Shown piece by piece: positions 9,515 through 19,220 of a stretch of 50,281 bases of DNA (the stretch's first letter is position 1; the number at the start of each line of letters is the position of its first letter). The notes below the pieces were generated by a model that made no database searches, was not told the DNA's origin, and was given only the letters and a program-made list of their open reading frames with translations. Location of the stretch: contig CAZGCA010000045.1 of NCBI GenBank assembly GCA_964524145.1, positions 1 through 50,281 on the forward strand. Direction: 5' to 3'. Position numbers and translations under genes: made by a program. The DNA is from CAZGCA01 sp964524145 (GTDB lineage: Bacteria > Hydrogenedentota > CAZGCA01).

Positions 9515-10927
9515 ATGGATCACTTCTGGACGAGACGGGATTTCTTGAGGACTGTCTGCGCGTGTTCTGCCGGAGCGGCATTTCTGGGGTCCCGCAAGTC
9601 TTGGGGGAAGGGTCCCGATAACAGCAAACCCAACATCGTTTTCATCATTGCGGATGATCTCGGGTACGGAGATCTCGGGTGTTACGGCCAGAGACAAATC
9701 CTCACCCCCAACATCGACACACTTGCCGAGCAGGGGACACGCTTCACACAGGTCTACGCGGGATCAACCGTTTGCGCCCCCTCCCGCTGCTGCCTGATGA
9801 CCGGGCTGCACACGGGGCATGCGCGCATTCGCGATAACATTCCTCACGGCATCTTTCTTCAGCCTGATGACCTGACGGTCGCCGAAGTGCTCAAGCAGGC
9901 GGGCTACCGGACCGGCGCCATTGGCAAATGGAGCTTGGGTAATCCTGGCTCATGGGGCGTGGCAACCTACCAGGGATTCGACTACTTCTACGGCCATCTG
10001 AACCAGGACCAGGCTCACTTCTACTATCCCGACTACCTGTGGGAGAACGATAAGATTGTTCTTCTGCGCGGCAATCGAGGCGGCAAGAAAGGTGACTATA
10101 CCCACGACCTCTTCACGAGCAAGGCGCTGACCTTCATCGAGAATAACAAGCAGCACCCATTCTTTCTCTACCTGGCGTATACGACTCCACACTGGTCGGA
10201 TTACGACAAGAACTCGGCGGAGTCCCAGGTTGTTCCCAGTGACGCGCCTTACACCGACCGCGACTGGCCGCAAGTCGAGAAGAACTACGCGGCCATGGTT
10301 ACGCGGTTGGACACCGACGCCGGCAGGATTGTCGACCTGCTCAAAACGCTCGGCATCGATAAGAACACCATCATCTTCTTCACCAGCGACAACGGGCCGT
10401 CGGCCGAACGGTTGCATGACGTTGAGTTCTTCAACAGCAACGGACCCTTACGCGGGGTCAAGAGGGATTTGTATGAAGGCGGCATCAGGGTTCCCATGGT
10501 AGTCAGATGGCCGGGACGGGTGGCGGCGGATCGGGTCAGCGACCAAATCTGGGCGTTCTGGGACGTGATGCCGACGCTGGCGGAGCTGGCTGGTTTGCCG
10601 GTTCCGAAGGAGATCGACGGGATATCGATGCTCCCTGTATTGCTGGGGCAAGAACAGAACGACCAGCACGACTACTTGTACTGGGACTACGGCCATACGC
10701 GAGGCAATTACAGCCAGGGGATTCGGACAGGGGACTGGAAAGGCGTGCGCAACGGCCCCGGTGCCGACATCGAGCTCTACGACCTGTCGCAGGATCTGAC
10801 CGAATCGCACGATCGCGCTGAACAATATCCTGAGGTCGTTTCTCGCATCGAACGGTTCATGAACGATGCGTATCGCCACTCTCCCGACTATCCGATTCGC
10901 GTGCCGGAGAGCACCGGCAGAGAATGA
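9515..10927 (+). CDS. Tat-exported sulfatase (arylsulfatase family)
   Basis: 470 residues. The N-terminus TRRDFLRT followed by a hydrophobic stretch is a twin-arginine signal. The mature part opens with KPNIVFIIADDLGYGDLGCYG, the metal-binding N-terminal strand of type I sulfatases. The signature CAPSRCCLMTG begins at Cys87, the residue that an anaerobic or aerobic maturase converts to formylglycine. GAIGKWSLG and TSDNGP are further family motifs. It would cleave sulfate esters from glycans or aryl substrates in the periplasm. ATG 9515 was chosen because AAAGGGG lies six bases upstream; a TTG at 9485 gives a non-Tat N-terminal extension. No formylglycine-generating enzyme is encoded in this window. 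Confidence 0.92.
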   Translation: MDHFWTRRDFLRTVCACSAGAAFLGSRKSWGKGPDNSKPNIVFIIADDLGYGDLGCYGQRQILTPNIDTLAEQGTRFTQVYAGSTVCAPSRCCLMTGLHTGHARIRDNIPHGIFLQPDDLTVAEVLKQAGYRTGAIGKWSLGNPGSWGVATYQGFDYFYGHLNQDQAHFYYPDYLWENDKIVLLRGNRGGKKGDYTHDLFTSKALTFIENNKQHPFFLYLAYTTPHWSDYDKNSAESQVVPSDAPYTDRDWPQVEKNYAAMVTRLDTDAGRIVDLLKTLGIDKNTIIFFTSDNGPSAERLHDVEFFNSNGPLRGVKRDLYEGGIRVPMVVRWPGRVAADRVSDQIWAFWDVMPTLAELAGLPVPKEIDGISMLPVLLGQEQNDQHDYLYWDYGHTRGNYSQGIRTGDWKGVRNGPGADIELYDLSQDLTESHDRAEQYPEVVSRIERFMNDAYRHSPDYPIRVPESTGRE

Positions 10928-10975
10928 CGGCTGGCGGTACAGTCGGTATTCCTCGCTAAACTACGTGCAAAAGTC

Positions 10976-10993
10976 ATCGTATCATGGTACGAT
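10976..10993. promoter_or_regulatory. Near-perfect 18-base palindrome, candidate operator
   Basis: ATCGTA (10976-10981) and TACGAT (10988-10993) are exact reverse complements around TCATGG, whose core CATG is also palindromic, so 16 of 18 positions are symmetric. It lies about 60 bases upstream of the aminotransferase gene, where a dimeric repressor would bind. No convincing -35/-10 pair was found around it. Confidence 0.4.
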
Positions 10994-11053
10994 AGTGTCA
11001 TGGGTGTTTTGAGATCGCAGTGTGGTGTATGTTGTCACGACTAGGAGAAGAAT

Positions 11054-12169
11054 ATGTCCGTACCCAGTGAACTGAATCCGACGGCTCGGTTTCTCATGGG
11101 CCCGGGTCCCAGCGATGTTCACCCTCGAGTGTTGAAAGCTATGGCCACTCCTCTCGTCGGCCATCTCGACCCCCAATTCATTCAGATCATGGATGGCGTC
11201 AAGGGAATGCTCCGCCAGCTGTTTCGCACGGAGAACGAATTGACCTTCCCTGTTTCCGCCACCGGCAGCGCTGGGATGGAGAGCTGTTTTGTCAACCTGC
11301 TCGAGCCGGGGGATGAGGCGCTGGTCTGCGTCAACGGGGTGTTTGGGAACCGCATGTGCGACAACGTCGACCGCTGTGGCGGGAAGCTGATTCGAGTGGA
11401 CGCCCCATGGGGAAGCCCTGTTGATCCCGCGCAGGTCAAGAAGGCGCTGGAATCGTGCAAGCCCAAGCTGGTGGCTATCGTTCATGCCGAGACTTCTACT
11501 GGAGTGATGCAGCCGCTCGAAGAGATAAGCAAACTGGCGCACGATGCCGGGGCCTTGTTTCTGGTAGACACGGTTACGTCTTTGGGCGGAACTGATGTGC
11601 GAGTTGACGATTGGGGAATTGACGCGGTCTACAGCGGTACACAGAAGTGTCTCAGCATGCCGCCGGGTCTCTCCCCTATTTCGTTCAACCCGCGGGCCGT
11701 CGAAGCCATCGAGAAGAGGAAAACCAAAGTCCAGAGCTGGTATCTTGACATAAGCATGGTCAGAAAGTACTGGGGAGGAGCGAAACGTGCCTATCACCAT
11801 ACCGGGCCCGTTTCGATGGTGGACGCTTTGTATGAAGGGTTGCGGTTGATACTTGAGGAAGGTCTGGAAGCACGTTTCAATCGGCACCGCACAAACCACG
11901 AATTGCTCCGCGACAGTCTGGAAGAGATGGGGTTCGAGTTTCTTGTTGCTCCCGAGTACCGCCTCCCAATGTTGAACGCAGTGAAGATCCCCGAGGGAGT
12001 GGATGACGCGAAGGTGCGCGAGCGGCTCCTCAACGAGTTCAACATCGAAATCGGCGCAGGTCTGGGGGACTTCGCCGGGAAGGTCTGGCGAATCGGGCTG
12101 ATGGGGTGTAGCTCCACCCGGAACCACGTCAACATGCTTCTTGCTGCGCTACGGCAAATCATGAAGTAG
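11054..12169 (+). CDS. Class V PLP aminotransferase, alanine/serine-glyoxylate aminotransferase family
   Basis: 371 residues, the normal length for the family. The N-terminus LMGPGPSDVHPRVLKAM followed by VGHLDPQF is characteristic of alanine-glyoxylate and serine-pyruvate aminotransferases. SATGSAGME binds the cofactor phosphate, and the PLP lysine is K198 in SGTQKCLSMPPG. The C-terminus IGLMGCSSTRNHV is also typical. It transfers an amino group from alanine or serine to glyoxylate (or the reverse) in the cytoplasm. It is preceded by a GGAG site. The next gene, an FAD/Fe-S hydroxyacid oxidase, starts 20 bases after its stop, so a coupled route from a 2-hydroxyacid such as glycolate to an amino acid such as glycine is a reasonable inference. 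Exact amino donor is uncertain. Confidence 0.88.
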   Translation: MSVPSELNPTARFLMGPGPSDVHPRVLKAMATPLVGHLDPQFIQIMDGVKGMLRQLFRTENELTFPVSATGSAGMESCFVNLLEPGDEALVCVNGVFGNRMCDNVDRCGGKLIRVDAPWGSPVDPAQVKKALESCKPKLVAIVHAETSTGVMQPLEEISKLAHDAGALFLVDTVTSLGGTDVRVDDWGIDAVYSGTQKCLSMPPGLSPISFNPRAVEAIEKRKTKVQSWYLDISMVRKYWGGAKRAYHHTGPVSMVDALYEGLRLILEEGLEARFNRHRTNHELLRDSLEEMGFEFLVAPEYRLPMLNAVKIPEGVDDAKVRERLLNEFNIEIGAGLGDFAGKVWRIGLMGCSSTRNHVNMLLAALRQIMK

Positions 12170-12189
12170 CATGGCGCCAAGAGGAATCG

Positions 12190-15081
12190 GTGGAGCAGAG
12201 TAAACTGAGAGAATTCGAACGCGAACTCCGCGCCCGGGTCAAGGGAGACGTATCCTTCGATCCGGTCACGCTCGGCATTTACTCGACCGACGCCAGCATA
12301 TACCAGATTACGCCCGTGGCATTGGTGCTGCCTCGCGACGAGGCGGATGTATGCGCCGCGGTTAAGACCGCTGCCGAGCACAACGTCTGCATACTGCCCC
12401 GCGGCGGAGGTACGAGTCTTGGCGGCCAGGGAGTCGGGCGGTCGATGGTCATTGATTTCTCGAAGTACATGAACAGGGTTATCGAGCTTGACGCGGACGA
12501 GCGTTGGATCCGTGTGCAACCGGGCATAGTGCTCGACGAACTCAACCACCACCTGGCGCACCATGGTTTGCATTTCGCTCCTGATCCCGCCACCAGCAGC
12601 CGGGCCACGATTGGCGGCATGATCGGCAACAACTCCTCCGGCACCAAGAGCATCGTCTACGGCATAACGAGGGACCACGTGCTCGAGTTGAAGGTGCTGT
12701 TGTCGGATGGAACGCTTCTCGAGTTGAAGGAACTCTCGCCCGAAGAGTACGACCGCAAGGTCCGGGGCGATAACGGTAACGCACGCGAGGCAGCACTACT
12801 CAGCGGGCTCAAGGGAATCATCGAAGCCAACCGCGATGAGATCGAAGCACGGTTTCCCAAGGTGATGAGGCGCGTGCAGGGCTACAACCTCGACGCGTTT
12901 ATCAAGACCGACCGCTGGAACCTCGCAAAACTGATCACGGGCAGCGAAGGCACGCTTGGGGTGGTTGTCGAGGCAAAACTCAATCTCGAGCCGTTGCCAA
13001 AGTGGAAAGCGCTCTGTACCGTTCACTTCGGCGACCTGCTCGAAGCCATTCGCACGGTTGCGCCGATTCTGGAACGCAACCCGTCGGCGGTGGAGATTAT
13101 GGACGCCGACGTGCTCGTTCGTGCCCGCGGAAACCTCAGCACGGCCCCTTTGTGCAGCTTTATCCAAGGCGACCCGCAGGCGATTCTGGTGGTCGAGTTT
13201 TTCGGGGAGACCAAGGATGAGGCGGCCCGCCAAGCCGAACTCCTTGCTCAAGACCTGCACACGAGGCGCCTCGGCTATGCATGGCCCGTAATAACCGAAC
13301 CGGAAGAGCAGGCAAAAGTCTGGGGCGTGCGCAAAGAAGGTCTGGGCCTGATGCTGGGCATGAAAGGTAACCGCAAACCGCTCCCGTTCATCGAGGACTG
13401 CTGCGTACCCGTCGAGGTGCTGCCAGAATATATCGACCAGGTTCTGACCTTCTGCAGGGAACGCAGCGTGCCCGTCGCAATGTACGCCCACGCCAGCGTC
13501 GGCACAATCCATGTCCGGCCGGTTCTCGACCTCAAGCAACAACGCGATATCGACAGTATGAAAGCCATCGCCGAGTTAGCGTTCGGCCTGGTCAAGCAAT
13601 ACGGCGGGGCATGGAGCGGGGAACACGGCGACGGTCGTGTGCGAAGCCCATTCCTTGAAAGGTTTTTCGGTAGCCAACTGTATGGCGCTCTCAGGGAGGT
13701 GAAACGGTTGTTCGATCCCGCCGGGCTGATGAATCCCGGTCCCATCATCGACCCGAACCCGATGGACCAGGATCTTCGCTATGGTACCAGTTACAGAACG
13801 CCTACCAGCCCCACCGAGTATCACTACCGCGATGACGGCTCTTTCGCGGCGGCGGTCGAGATGTGCACGGGAGTCGGGGCGTGTCGCCAGACCCTTGATG
13901 GAACGATGTGTCCCAGCTATCGCGCTACACGCGACGAAGAGCATTCGACGCGCGGTCGTGCAAACGCCTTGCGTTTGGCGATGACCGGACAGCTCGGACC
14001 TGACGGTATGACCAGCCCTCGCCTCTTCGAGGCCATGGACCTGTGTCTCTCCTGCAAAAGCTGCAAATCCGAATGCCCCAGCAACGTCGACCTCGCCCGG
14101 CTGAAAAGCGAGTTCCTGCAAGAGTATCATGACGCCCACGGCGTGCCGATCCGCGAGAGAATTCTTGCCAACTCCGGTTCGCTGGCCTCAAGGATAGCCG
14201 GGTGGAAGGCGCCGATTGTCAACTGGTCCCAGAAAACCTACCTGTTCCGTAAGGCACTTGAAACGCTCGCCGGGTTTGACAGCCGTCGCCCGCTGCCCCC
14301 CTACGCCCGCGTACCGTTCCCTCGATGGTTCCACCAGCGGATTAAGCCGGATGGTCGGCGGACCAAAAGAGTGGTTCTCTTCAACGACACCTACATGAAT
14401 TACCACGAACCCAACGTCGGTATTGGTGCAGTCGAGCTGCTCGAATCGTGCGGTTACGAAGTTGTCCTGGCCGAAGCCGGCTGTTGTCAACGACCGAAGA
14501 TCACTCACGGTTTCTTGCGCGACGCGAAACGCGATGGGGAGAAGACGCTGCGCAATCTCGATGCTTACATTCAGAAGGGCCTGAATATCGTGGTCTGCGA
14601 GCCAGGTTGCTGCTCGGCGCTGACCGACGACTTGCCCGATCTTATCGAAGACGAACAACTCGCCCAACGGATTCGGCAACACGTGATGATGATCGATGGG
14701 TTCCTGGCACGCGAACTCCGCAACGGAAACCTGGACTGCGACTTTACGTCCTCGTTTAACAAGATTCTCATCCACGGTCACTGTCACCAAAAATCGCTCT
14801 ACGGCACGACAGCCATGAAGAACATTCTCGAACGCATACCGGGAATGGTCGTGACGGAAATTGATTCCGGGTGCTGCGGAATGGCGGGCTCGTTCGGTTA
14901 TGAAAAGGAACACTACGATCTCTCGATCCGGATAGGCGAGGACCGCCTCTTTCCGGCGGTACGTAACCGCGAAGAGGGTACCACGGTGGTTGCCTGCGGG
15001 TTCAGTTGTCGTCATCAGATCGCCGACGGAACCGGGGTGAAGCCTCTGCACTGGGTCGAGACGTTCCGTGGCGTAGCCTAG
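12190..15081 (+). CDS. FAD- and Fe-S-binding 2-hydroxyacid oxidase/dehydrogenase (GlcD/Dld type fused to a GlpC-like CCG module)
   Basis: 963 residues starting at GTG, with AAGAGGA a few bases upstream. Residues ~35-260 are the FAD_binding_4 domain (LPRGGGTSLGGQGVG; SSRATIGGMIGNNSSGT). Residues ~270-520 are the FAD-linked oxidase C-terminal domain (YGGAWSGEHGDGR). Next come ferredoxin-like cysteine motifs (CTGVGACRQ...MCPSY and CLSCKSCKSECP), then two CCG-type repeats (AGCCQRP, CEPGCCSAL, GHCHQKSLYG, SGCCGMAGSFGYEKEH). This single-chain form combines what in E. coli glycolate oxidase are GlcD and GlcF. It likely oxidises D-lactate, glycolate or another D-2-hydroxyacid at the membrane and passes electrons to a quinone or flavoprotein. 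The aminotransferase just upstream favours glycolate, but this is inference. Confidence 0.9.
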   Translation: MEQSKLREFERELRARVKGDVSFDPVTLGIYSTDASIYQITPVALVLPRDEADVCAAVKTAAEHNVCILPRGGGTSLGGQGVGRSMVIDFSKYMNRVIELDADERWIRVQPGIVLDELNHHLAHHGLHFAPDPATSSRATIGGMIGNNSSGTKSIVYGITRDHVLELKVLLSDGTLLELKELSPEEYDRKVRGDNGNAREAALLSGLKGIIEANRDEIEARFPKVMRRVQGYNLDAFIKTDRWNLAKLITGSEGTLGVVVEAKLNLEPLPKWKALCTVHFGDLLEAIRTVAPILERNPSAVEIMDADVLVRARGNLSTAPLCSFIQGDPQAILVVEFFGETKDEAARQAELLAQDLHTRRLGYAWPVITEPEEQAKVWGVRKEGLGLMLGMKGNRKPLPFIEDCCVPVEVLPEYIDQVLTFCRERSVPVAMYAHASVGTIHVRPVLDLKQQRDIDSMKAIAELAFGLVKQYGGAWSGEHGDGRVRSPFLERFFGSQLYGALREVKRLFDPAGLMNPGPIIDPNPMDQDLRYGTSYRTPTSPTEYHYRDDGSFAAAVEMCTGVGACRQTLDGTMCPSYRATRDEEHSTRGRANALRLAMTGQLGPDGMTSPRLFEAMDLCLSCKSCKSECPSNVDLARLKSEFLQEYHDAHGVPIRERILANSGSLASRIAGWKAPIVNWSQKTYLFRKALETLAGFDSRRPLPPYARVPFPRWFHQRIKPDGRRTKRVVLFNDTYMNYHEPNVGIGAVELLESCGYEVVLAEAGCCQRPKITHGFLRDAKRDGEKTLRNLDAYIQKGLNIVVCEPGCCSALTDDLPDLIEDEQLAQRIRQHVMMIDGFLARELRNGNLDCDFTSSFNKILIHGHCHQKSLYGTTAMKNILERIPGMVVTEIDSGCCGMAGSFGYEKEHYDLSIRIGEDRLFPAVRNREEGTTVVACGFSCRHQIADGTGVKPLHWVETFRGVA

Positions 15082-15115
15082 ATTCCGCGGTATGAGGCAA
15101 ACCCGCAAACCATTG

Positions 15116-16558
15116 CTACCATGGCCCGGTCCCTTTGAAGCGGAGCCGAAGCGGTTCGGCAAACCGGCGCTGCGCTCGGGAGACACCGCGAAGGCCGTCG
15201 TCGGGCGTAAAGAAGAGCAACGCCTCCTCAGTGGCGAAGATCGTGCCGGCCGCAACGGCTGAGTTCTGGTCCAGCGGCGTTCCTTTCTCGCCCAGAGGGT
15301 ACACCATCGGTCGCGACCAGTACGTGAAACCCCAGCCATAGTTGGCGACGTACGTGCACGGAGCGGACGCCGGTACCGGCCCGCCGAGACGGTTCCCGGC
15401 AAACTGTGATTTCCGGAGCGAGGCCATGCCATACGCCTGGTCTGCATGATAGCCGGCCACCCAGGGCACGTCCCGGTCAAGGATGGCCAGGGCGCCCCGC
15501 GCGACCCCTTCGAGGTTGGCCTGACCCTCGTTGTCCCTATGCGCGTCAACCTCGCAGATTGCCGTGCTGCCGTCATCATTGGGCCAGGCGTAATGAGTGA
15601 AAACGTCAGGGGACTCCTGCTCAGCGTCTTCAGCGTCGGGCGTCCGGCTGTGGCTTACCACGATCTCGCCCATCCGAACCGCACGTGCGGACCGGTCGGC
15701 GGTAAACTCCATCACAGAGGACACGTGGACGTATGGGACATGGGCGTAGAAGGTGTAAGTAATCGACACAACGACGTCCCGATAGTGCTGGAGCGGGCCC
15801 CAACGATGATAGCGGTAAGCCAGGGCGCCTCCGGTTCGATTCTCGGTGGGCGGGCTGACCCAATCGTAATCGTGATCCCAGCTCTGACCGGGACTCCAGA
15901 CGTCTGTCCCGAAATGAATCGGCACGGTCTTGTAGAACATAGGCTGACCCTCTGCCTGCCCTGCCATGCTCGCTGTACGGATTGCGCCGGACTTCGCGTC
16001 GAGGTGAATGGTGTAAAACTCGTTGCCCACCGTCAGGCCGGGCGGTTCGCCGCTGATTGCAAGGCCCTTCTCAACGGTTGCTTTCGGCAAGGAATCGCTC
16101 CCGGGGACGCCGTCTTCGGGCACCCCCCAGAAAAGGCGATACGTGACTTCGCTTTGAGCCGGGCACCGGGCAAGGAACACGACGTTCGCGCTCCTGGCCG
16201 GGGCCGGTACCGGATGATCGTCTTGCGCCTGTGCCTTCGCGGTTACCGCGCCAAGCAGTTCGTGCGGCACCGGTACGCCCCGGTTCGCGTCGACCATCCG
16301 CACCACGCGAACATGGTCTCGCCATTCATCGGCCATCTCACCCGGTGTGGTCAACGTCACCTCGACAGGCTCGAAATCGCGTGCCAACCCCCCTGTTTCC
16401 GCCAAGACGTAGTCGTAGTGGAACGCGAAACACCGATCCCACTCCGCCACGTCGACTGAGCCGGATTCCTCTTCAGCGCTCGTCGCGTTGGGAAACGCCA
16501 TCACGAACGTTACAAGCACTCCAAACGCGAACCCGTATGCGACCTGCTTCATATCCAT
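15116..16558 (-). CDS. Secreted protein of unrecognised family
   Basis: About 481 residues. The start is the ATG at 16558 (MDMKQ), with GGAGGA six bases upstream; the longer in-frame extension has no signal peptide and runs into the neighbouring gene. A signal peptide (FGVLVTFVMAFPNATSAEE) ends near residue 30. The rest is rich in aromatic beta-strands, for example FYTIHLDAKSGAIRT, THYAWPNDDGSTAI, VANYGWGFTYWSRPM and LLFFTPDDGLRGVSRAQRR. The D-x-x-S-G-x-I-x-x segment resembles beta-sandwich domains of polysaccharide-acting enzymes, but I cannot name the family. It follows the DUF4838 gene by 34 bases on the same strand and is probably co-transcribed with it. Confidence 0.8.
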   Translation of the reverse strand: MDMKQVAYGFAFGVLVTFVMAFPNATSAEEESGSVDVAEWDRCFAFHYDYVLAETGGLARDFEPVEVTLTTPGEMADEWRDHVRVVRMVDANRGVPVPHELLGAVTAKAQAQDDHPVPAPARSANVVFLARCPAQSEVTYRLFWGVPEDGVPGSDSLPKATVEKGLAISGEPPGLTVGNEFYTIHLDAKSGAIRTASMAGQAEGQPMFYKTVPIHFGTDVWSPGQSWDHDYDWVSPPTENRTGGALAYRYHRWGPLQHYRDVVVSITYTFYAHVPYVHVSSVMEFTADRSARAVRMGEIVVSHSRTPDAEDAEQESPDVFTHYAWPNDDGSTAICEVDAHRDNEGQANLEGVARGALAILDRDVPWVAGYHADQAYGMASLRKSQFAGNRLGGPVPASAPCTYVANYGWGFTYWSRPMVYPLGEKGTPLDQNSAVAAGTIFATEEALLFFTPDDGLRGVSRAQRRFAEPLRLRFKGTGPW

Positions 16559-16592
16559 CCTTCTTCCTCCCGGACTGTCCACCTCCGCGCGA

Positions 16593-18926
16593 TCACCTGG
16601 GGCTCCACAAGAACACACGCCGGTGAAGGCCGCCGCGCGGATTCCGGCCGGGCTCTCCCGTGTGCACGAGTATGGCAACGTGGTTGGTTTCTCCCGGTCG
16701 GATATGGTTCGTGACGTCGAGATCAAACGGGTCCCGCGGGTTCTGACCCGTTCGATGGAATACAAGCACACCATTGATCCAGATCCAAATGCTCGTGCTG
16801 TAGACGCCGCCTACGGTAAGGCGCAGGCGGCTGTCAGCCACGGTCGCGGGCACGGCGACACTCGTCCGGTACCACGCGTTTCCCGAATACCCCCAGCCCC
16901 GCTCGTCCTGATATCCTTGGGCCTGCCAATAGCTTGTTGTGTCGATCTCGTCCCACGCCTCACCGCTGTCCAGCAGATACCATTGGTAAATCACCCCGAT
17001 GTCCTCCGGGTCAAGTCGGAATTCCCAGCGTTCCGGCAGGAGGGCCACGAGTTCGTCCTTCCGTCCGCCGGCCCGATCAGCTAGCCGCTGATAGAGTGCC
17101 CGGTGCCATTCAAGCGTTGTCTTCGAGTTGCGGCACCATTCGGGGGTATGGGGAAGCAGCGCGGGGTCGATCTCGCTCAGCTCGTCCCGGATCGACAGCA
17201 TGGCGTCCGCCCGGGACACGCCTTCCTGGAACTGTCCACGCGCGACGGCACGTTCCATCTCCACGTAGGCTTTCATGTGCTCGTGAACCTTCGCGAGGAC
17301 ACCGACACGCAGTTGCTCGCTGGAACTTGCAGCTCGTTGCCCTGCGTCGTCGATCAAAAAGTCCAGCTCTGCAAGCTTCTCCGGAGACAAGATGCGCCGC
17401 CACGGCGTCAGCCTTCCCCACGTCTCATGCACGCGGGCTTCCCCCACCGCGTTCTCGAGCGTCCAGATGTAGGTCTCGATAGGGTCAGCCGCGCGGCCGT
17501 AGAACTTCTCGCAGTAACCACGGACCAGCTCCTTGACGCTTCGTTGGGAGTTCCACATCAACTTTGAACGAACGTAGTAGTTCAGATGTGTTACCATCCA
17601 ACTGTTGTTGCCCTCCGTCCAGAATCCCCAGACACCGCGCCGTTTGAAGTAGCGCATGTCGTGTTCGAGATTATGCAACCCGGGAAACGGTAGTCCTTCC
17701 AGACCCTTGCCGGGGTCATAGTCATAGATGAACACACACCGGAGCTGGTCGGTCCACCGATTCAAGACCTGTTCGTAAAGTTGTCGTTGCCAACACCTGG
17801 GATCGCCAATGCGGTGGAACGAGCATGAGGCGATCATGGCCGATTGAATGCCGATGATCGGACTGAGTCTATCAATGCTCTCCGGCAGCCGAACACGGTT
17901 CGCGTAGCCGTTGGTGAGCAGCAACCGGTCGGGAAATTCCTTTTGAACTTCCAGGGCGATCTCGTTGACGAACCGGAACCACGCGTCGCTCAAGCTCGGG
18001 TCGCCGTAACCCTTGCCGGTGAAGCCGGGAATCCGGGCCTGGCACCGGCGACAGTGGCACATCGGGTGGCCGTCCGGCGGTGCAAACCCGAAAGTGATGG
18101 CGCTCGGGTCATCCCGGAACGTGTCCGTGATTGTCTGCACGGCGATGCGAACCGTCTCCGGCTTCGACAGGCAGAGCATGTCCTTGACCCGCTTTCCCCG
18201 TTCGTTGCGGGCGTAGATCTGCGGATGGGTCTCGAAGTACTGGTCGGCAGGGGCGAGCCGCACAATGCTCCCGTCACCCGGCAGGCTCAGCCCCGCCAGC
18301 GAATTCACCTTGTTATGGTCCATCCAGGCACGAAGGTTCTCGCCGTCCTGGTTCGACACCGGCATCCAGCCGGAGTACCAGATGTTGCGAAAACGGAAGT
18401 CAGGCCGCTCCTCCCGGTCCATGTGCCCAACCGAGACGGTGTCCATCTTGGGCACGACCTCGCCGTACGCGCCGGGGAAGAACCAGCGGCACCCCAGGTG
18501 CTCGAGAAACTCGTTGACCGCGTATACTGTGCCGCGGTAGTGCCAATCCTCATTCCCTGCCAGGACCAGGGCGTCGCCGACGGTCTTGATCACGAATCCT
18601 TCCTCGTTCATCTCGTTCGTGAATCCGGAAGGTACCGCAATACTCAGGTTCTTAACAGCCTGGCTGGGCCCGATAAGGATTCGCGTCCCCGAGACGGCGT
18701 CCTTCTCGGTCCGTATCTCGAGCCTGGCACCGCTGATGCGCTCGATATAGGTCTGGAGAGCTCGAGCCGCTTCCATCGCCTGGTCGCTGGGGCGTGCAGC
18801 GACCACAATGGTGGCAATGGGCTTGCCGTTCTTGACCAGGACCGTCTGCGCGGACGATTCAACTGCACACGCCGCGGCAGTGAGCAGACCGAGTGCCAAC
18901 ACGGCGGGGCCCGTGATTTTCATCAT
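16593..18926 (-). CDS. Secreted DUF4838 protein with a C-terminal jelly-roll domain
   Basis: 777 residues, with a signal peptide to about residue 26 and AAGGAG six bases before the first ATG. Residues ~35-170 form the alpha/beta domain seen before the barrel in GH20-like enzymes (YIERISGARLEI, RGTVYAVNEFLEHLGCRWFFPG). DUF4838 follows (~180-560), including a CxCxxC motif at C290, C292 and C295, conserved in the second DUF4838 protein of this window. The last ~140 residues (WYLLDSGEAWDEI; WYRTSVAVPATVADSRLRL; WIWINGVLVFHRTGQNPRDP; DVTNHIRPGETNHVAILVH) are a GH2-type sugar-binding jelly roll. DUF4838 proteins occur in polysaccharide loci but have no settled activity. It heads a two-gene minus-strand unit. 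Confidence 0.85.
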   Translation of the reverse strand: MMKITGPAVLALGLLTAAACAVESSAQTVLVKNGKPIATIVVAARPSDQAMEAARALQTYIERISGARLEIRTEKDAVSGTRILIGPSQAVKNLSIAVPSGFTNEMNEEGFVIKTVGDALVLAGNEDWHYRGTVYAVNEFLEHLGCRWFFPGAYGEVVPKMDTVSVGHMDREERPDFRFRNIWYSGWMPVSNQDGENLRAWMDHNKVNSLAGLSLPGDGSIVRLAPADQYFETHPQIYARNERGKRVKDMLCLSKPETVRIAVQTITDTFRDDPSAITFGFAPPDGHPMCHCRRCQARIPGFTGKGYGDPSLSDAWFRFVNEIALEVQKEFPDRLLLTNGYANRVRLPESIDRLSPIIGIQSAMIASCSFHRIGDPRCWQRQLYEQVLNRWTDQLRCVFIYDYDPGKGLEGLPFPGLHNLEHDMRYFKRRGVWGFWTEGNNSWMVTHLNYYVRSKLMWNSQRSVKELVRGYCEKFYGRAADPIETYIWTLENAVGEARVHETWGRLTPWRRILSPEKLAELDFLIDDAGQRAASSSEQLRVGVLAKVHEHMKAYVEMERAVARGQFQEGVSRADAMLSIRDELSEIDPALLPHTPEWCRNSKTTLEWHRALYQRLADRAGGRKDELVALLPERWEFRLDPEDIGVIYQWYLLDSGEAWDEIDTTSYWQAQGYQDERGWGYSGNAWYRTSVAVPATVADSRLRLTVGGVYSTSIWIWINGVLVFHRTGQNPRDPFDLDVTNHIRPGETNHVAILVHTGEPGRNPRGGLHRRVFLWSPR

Positions 18927-19183
18927 GTCTCACTCCTTTCGCTCACTGTACGTCTTCAGAACACTTGGCATACCTCGGACGCGAAATAAGGGGTGAAGAT
19001 TCTGACTCATTGCCCCAGGTTGGCAGCTTTCCCTCGAACTTAACGTCTCGCCCCTTAGCTCGTGCTTCCAGTGTCGCCTCCCTTCTCGCGCAGTATACAT
19101 TGCGAGGAGCTATGTTGGCAAACGCTCGATGCTCCTCCCCTTGTTCTTCGAATTCCCACCATGTGGTAACTTGTTCAATAGTG

Positions 19184-19189
19184 TATAAT
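19184..19189 (+). promoter_or_regulatory. Candidate -10 box of the BNR protein promoter
   Basis: A perfect TATAAT stands 31 bases before the ATG at 19221. The hexamer 17 bases upstream (ATGTGG, 19161-19166) is a poor -35, so an activator or an alternative sigma factor may be involved. The 294-base gap 18927-19220 separates two divergent secreted-protein genes and holds nothing else I can support. Confidence 0.4.
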
Positions 19190-19220
19190 GGGGAAACCGT
19201 TTCTTTAGGAGGAAAGAACA

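Noticed and set aside
14188..15579. 463-residue minus-strand ORF antisense to the FAD oxidase
   Set aside because: It is the complement of a gene with clear cofactor motifs; its composition is low-complexity and Arg-rich.
17844..18989. 381-residue plus-strand ORF
   Set aside because: It is antisense to the DUF4838 gene, which has a signal peptide, SD and conserved motifs.
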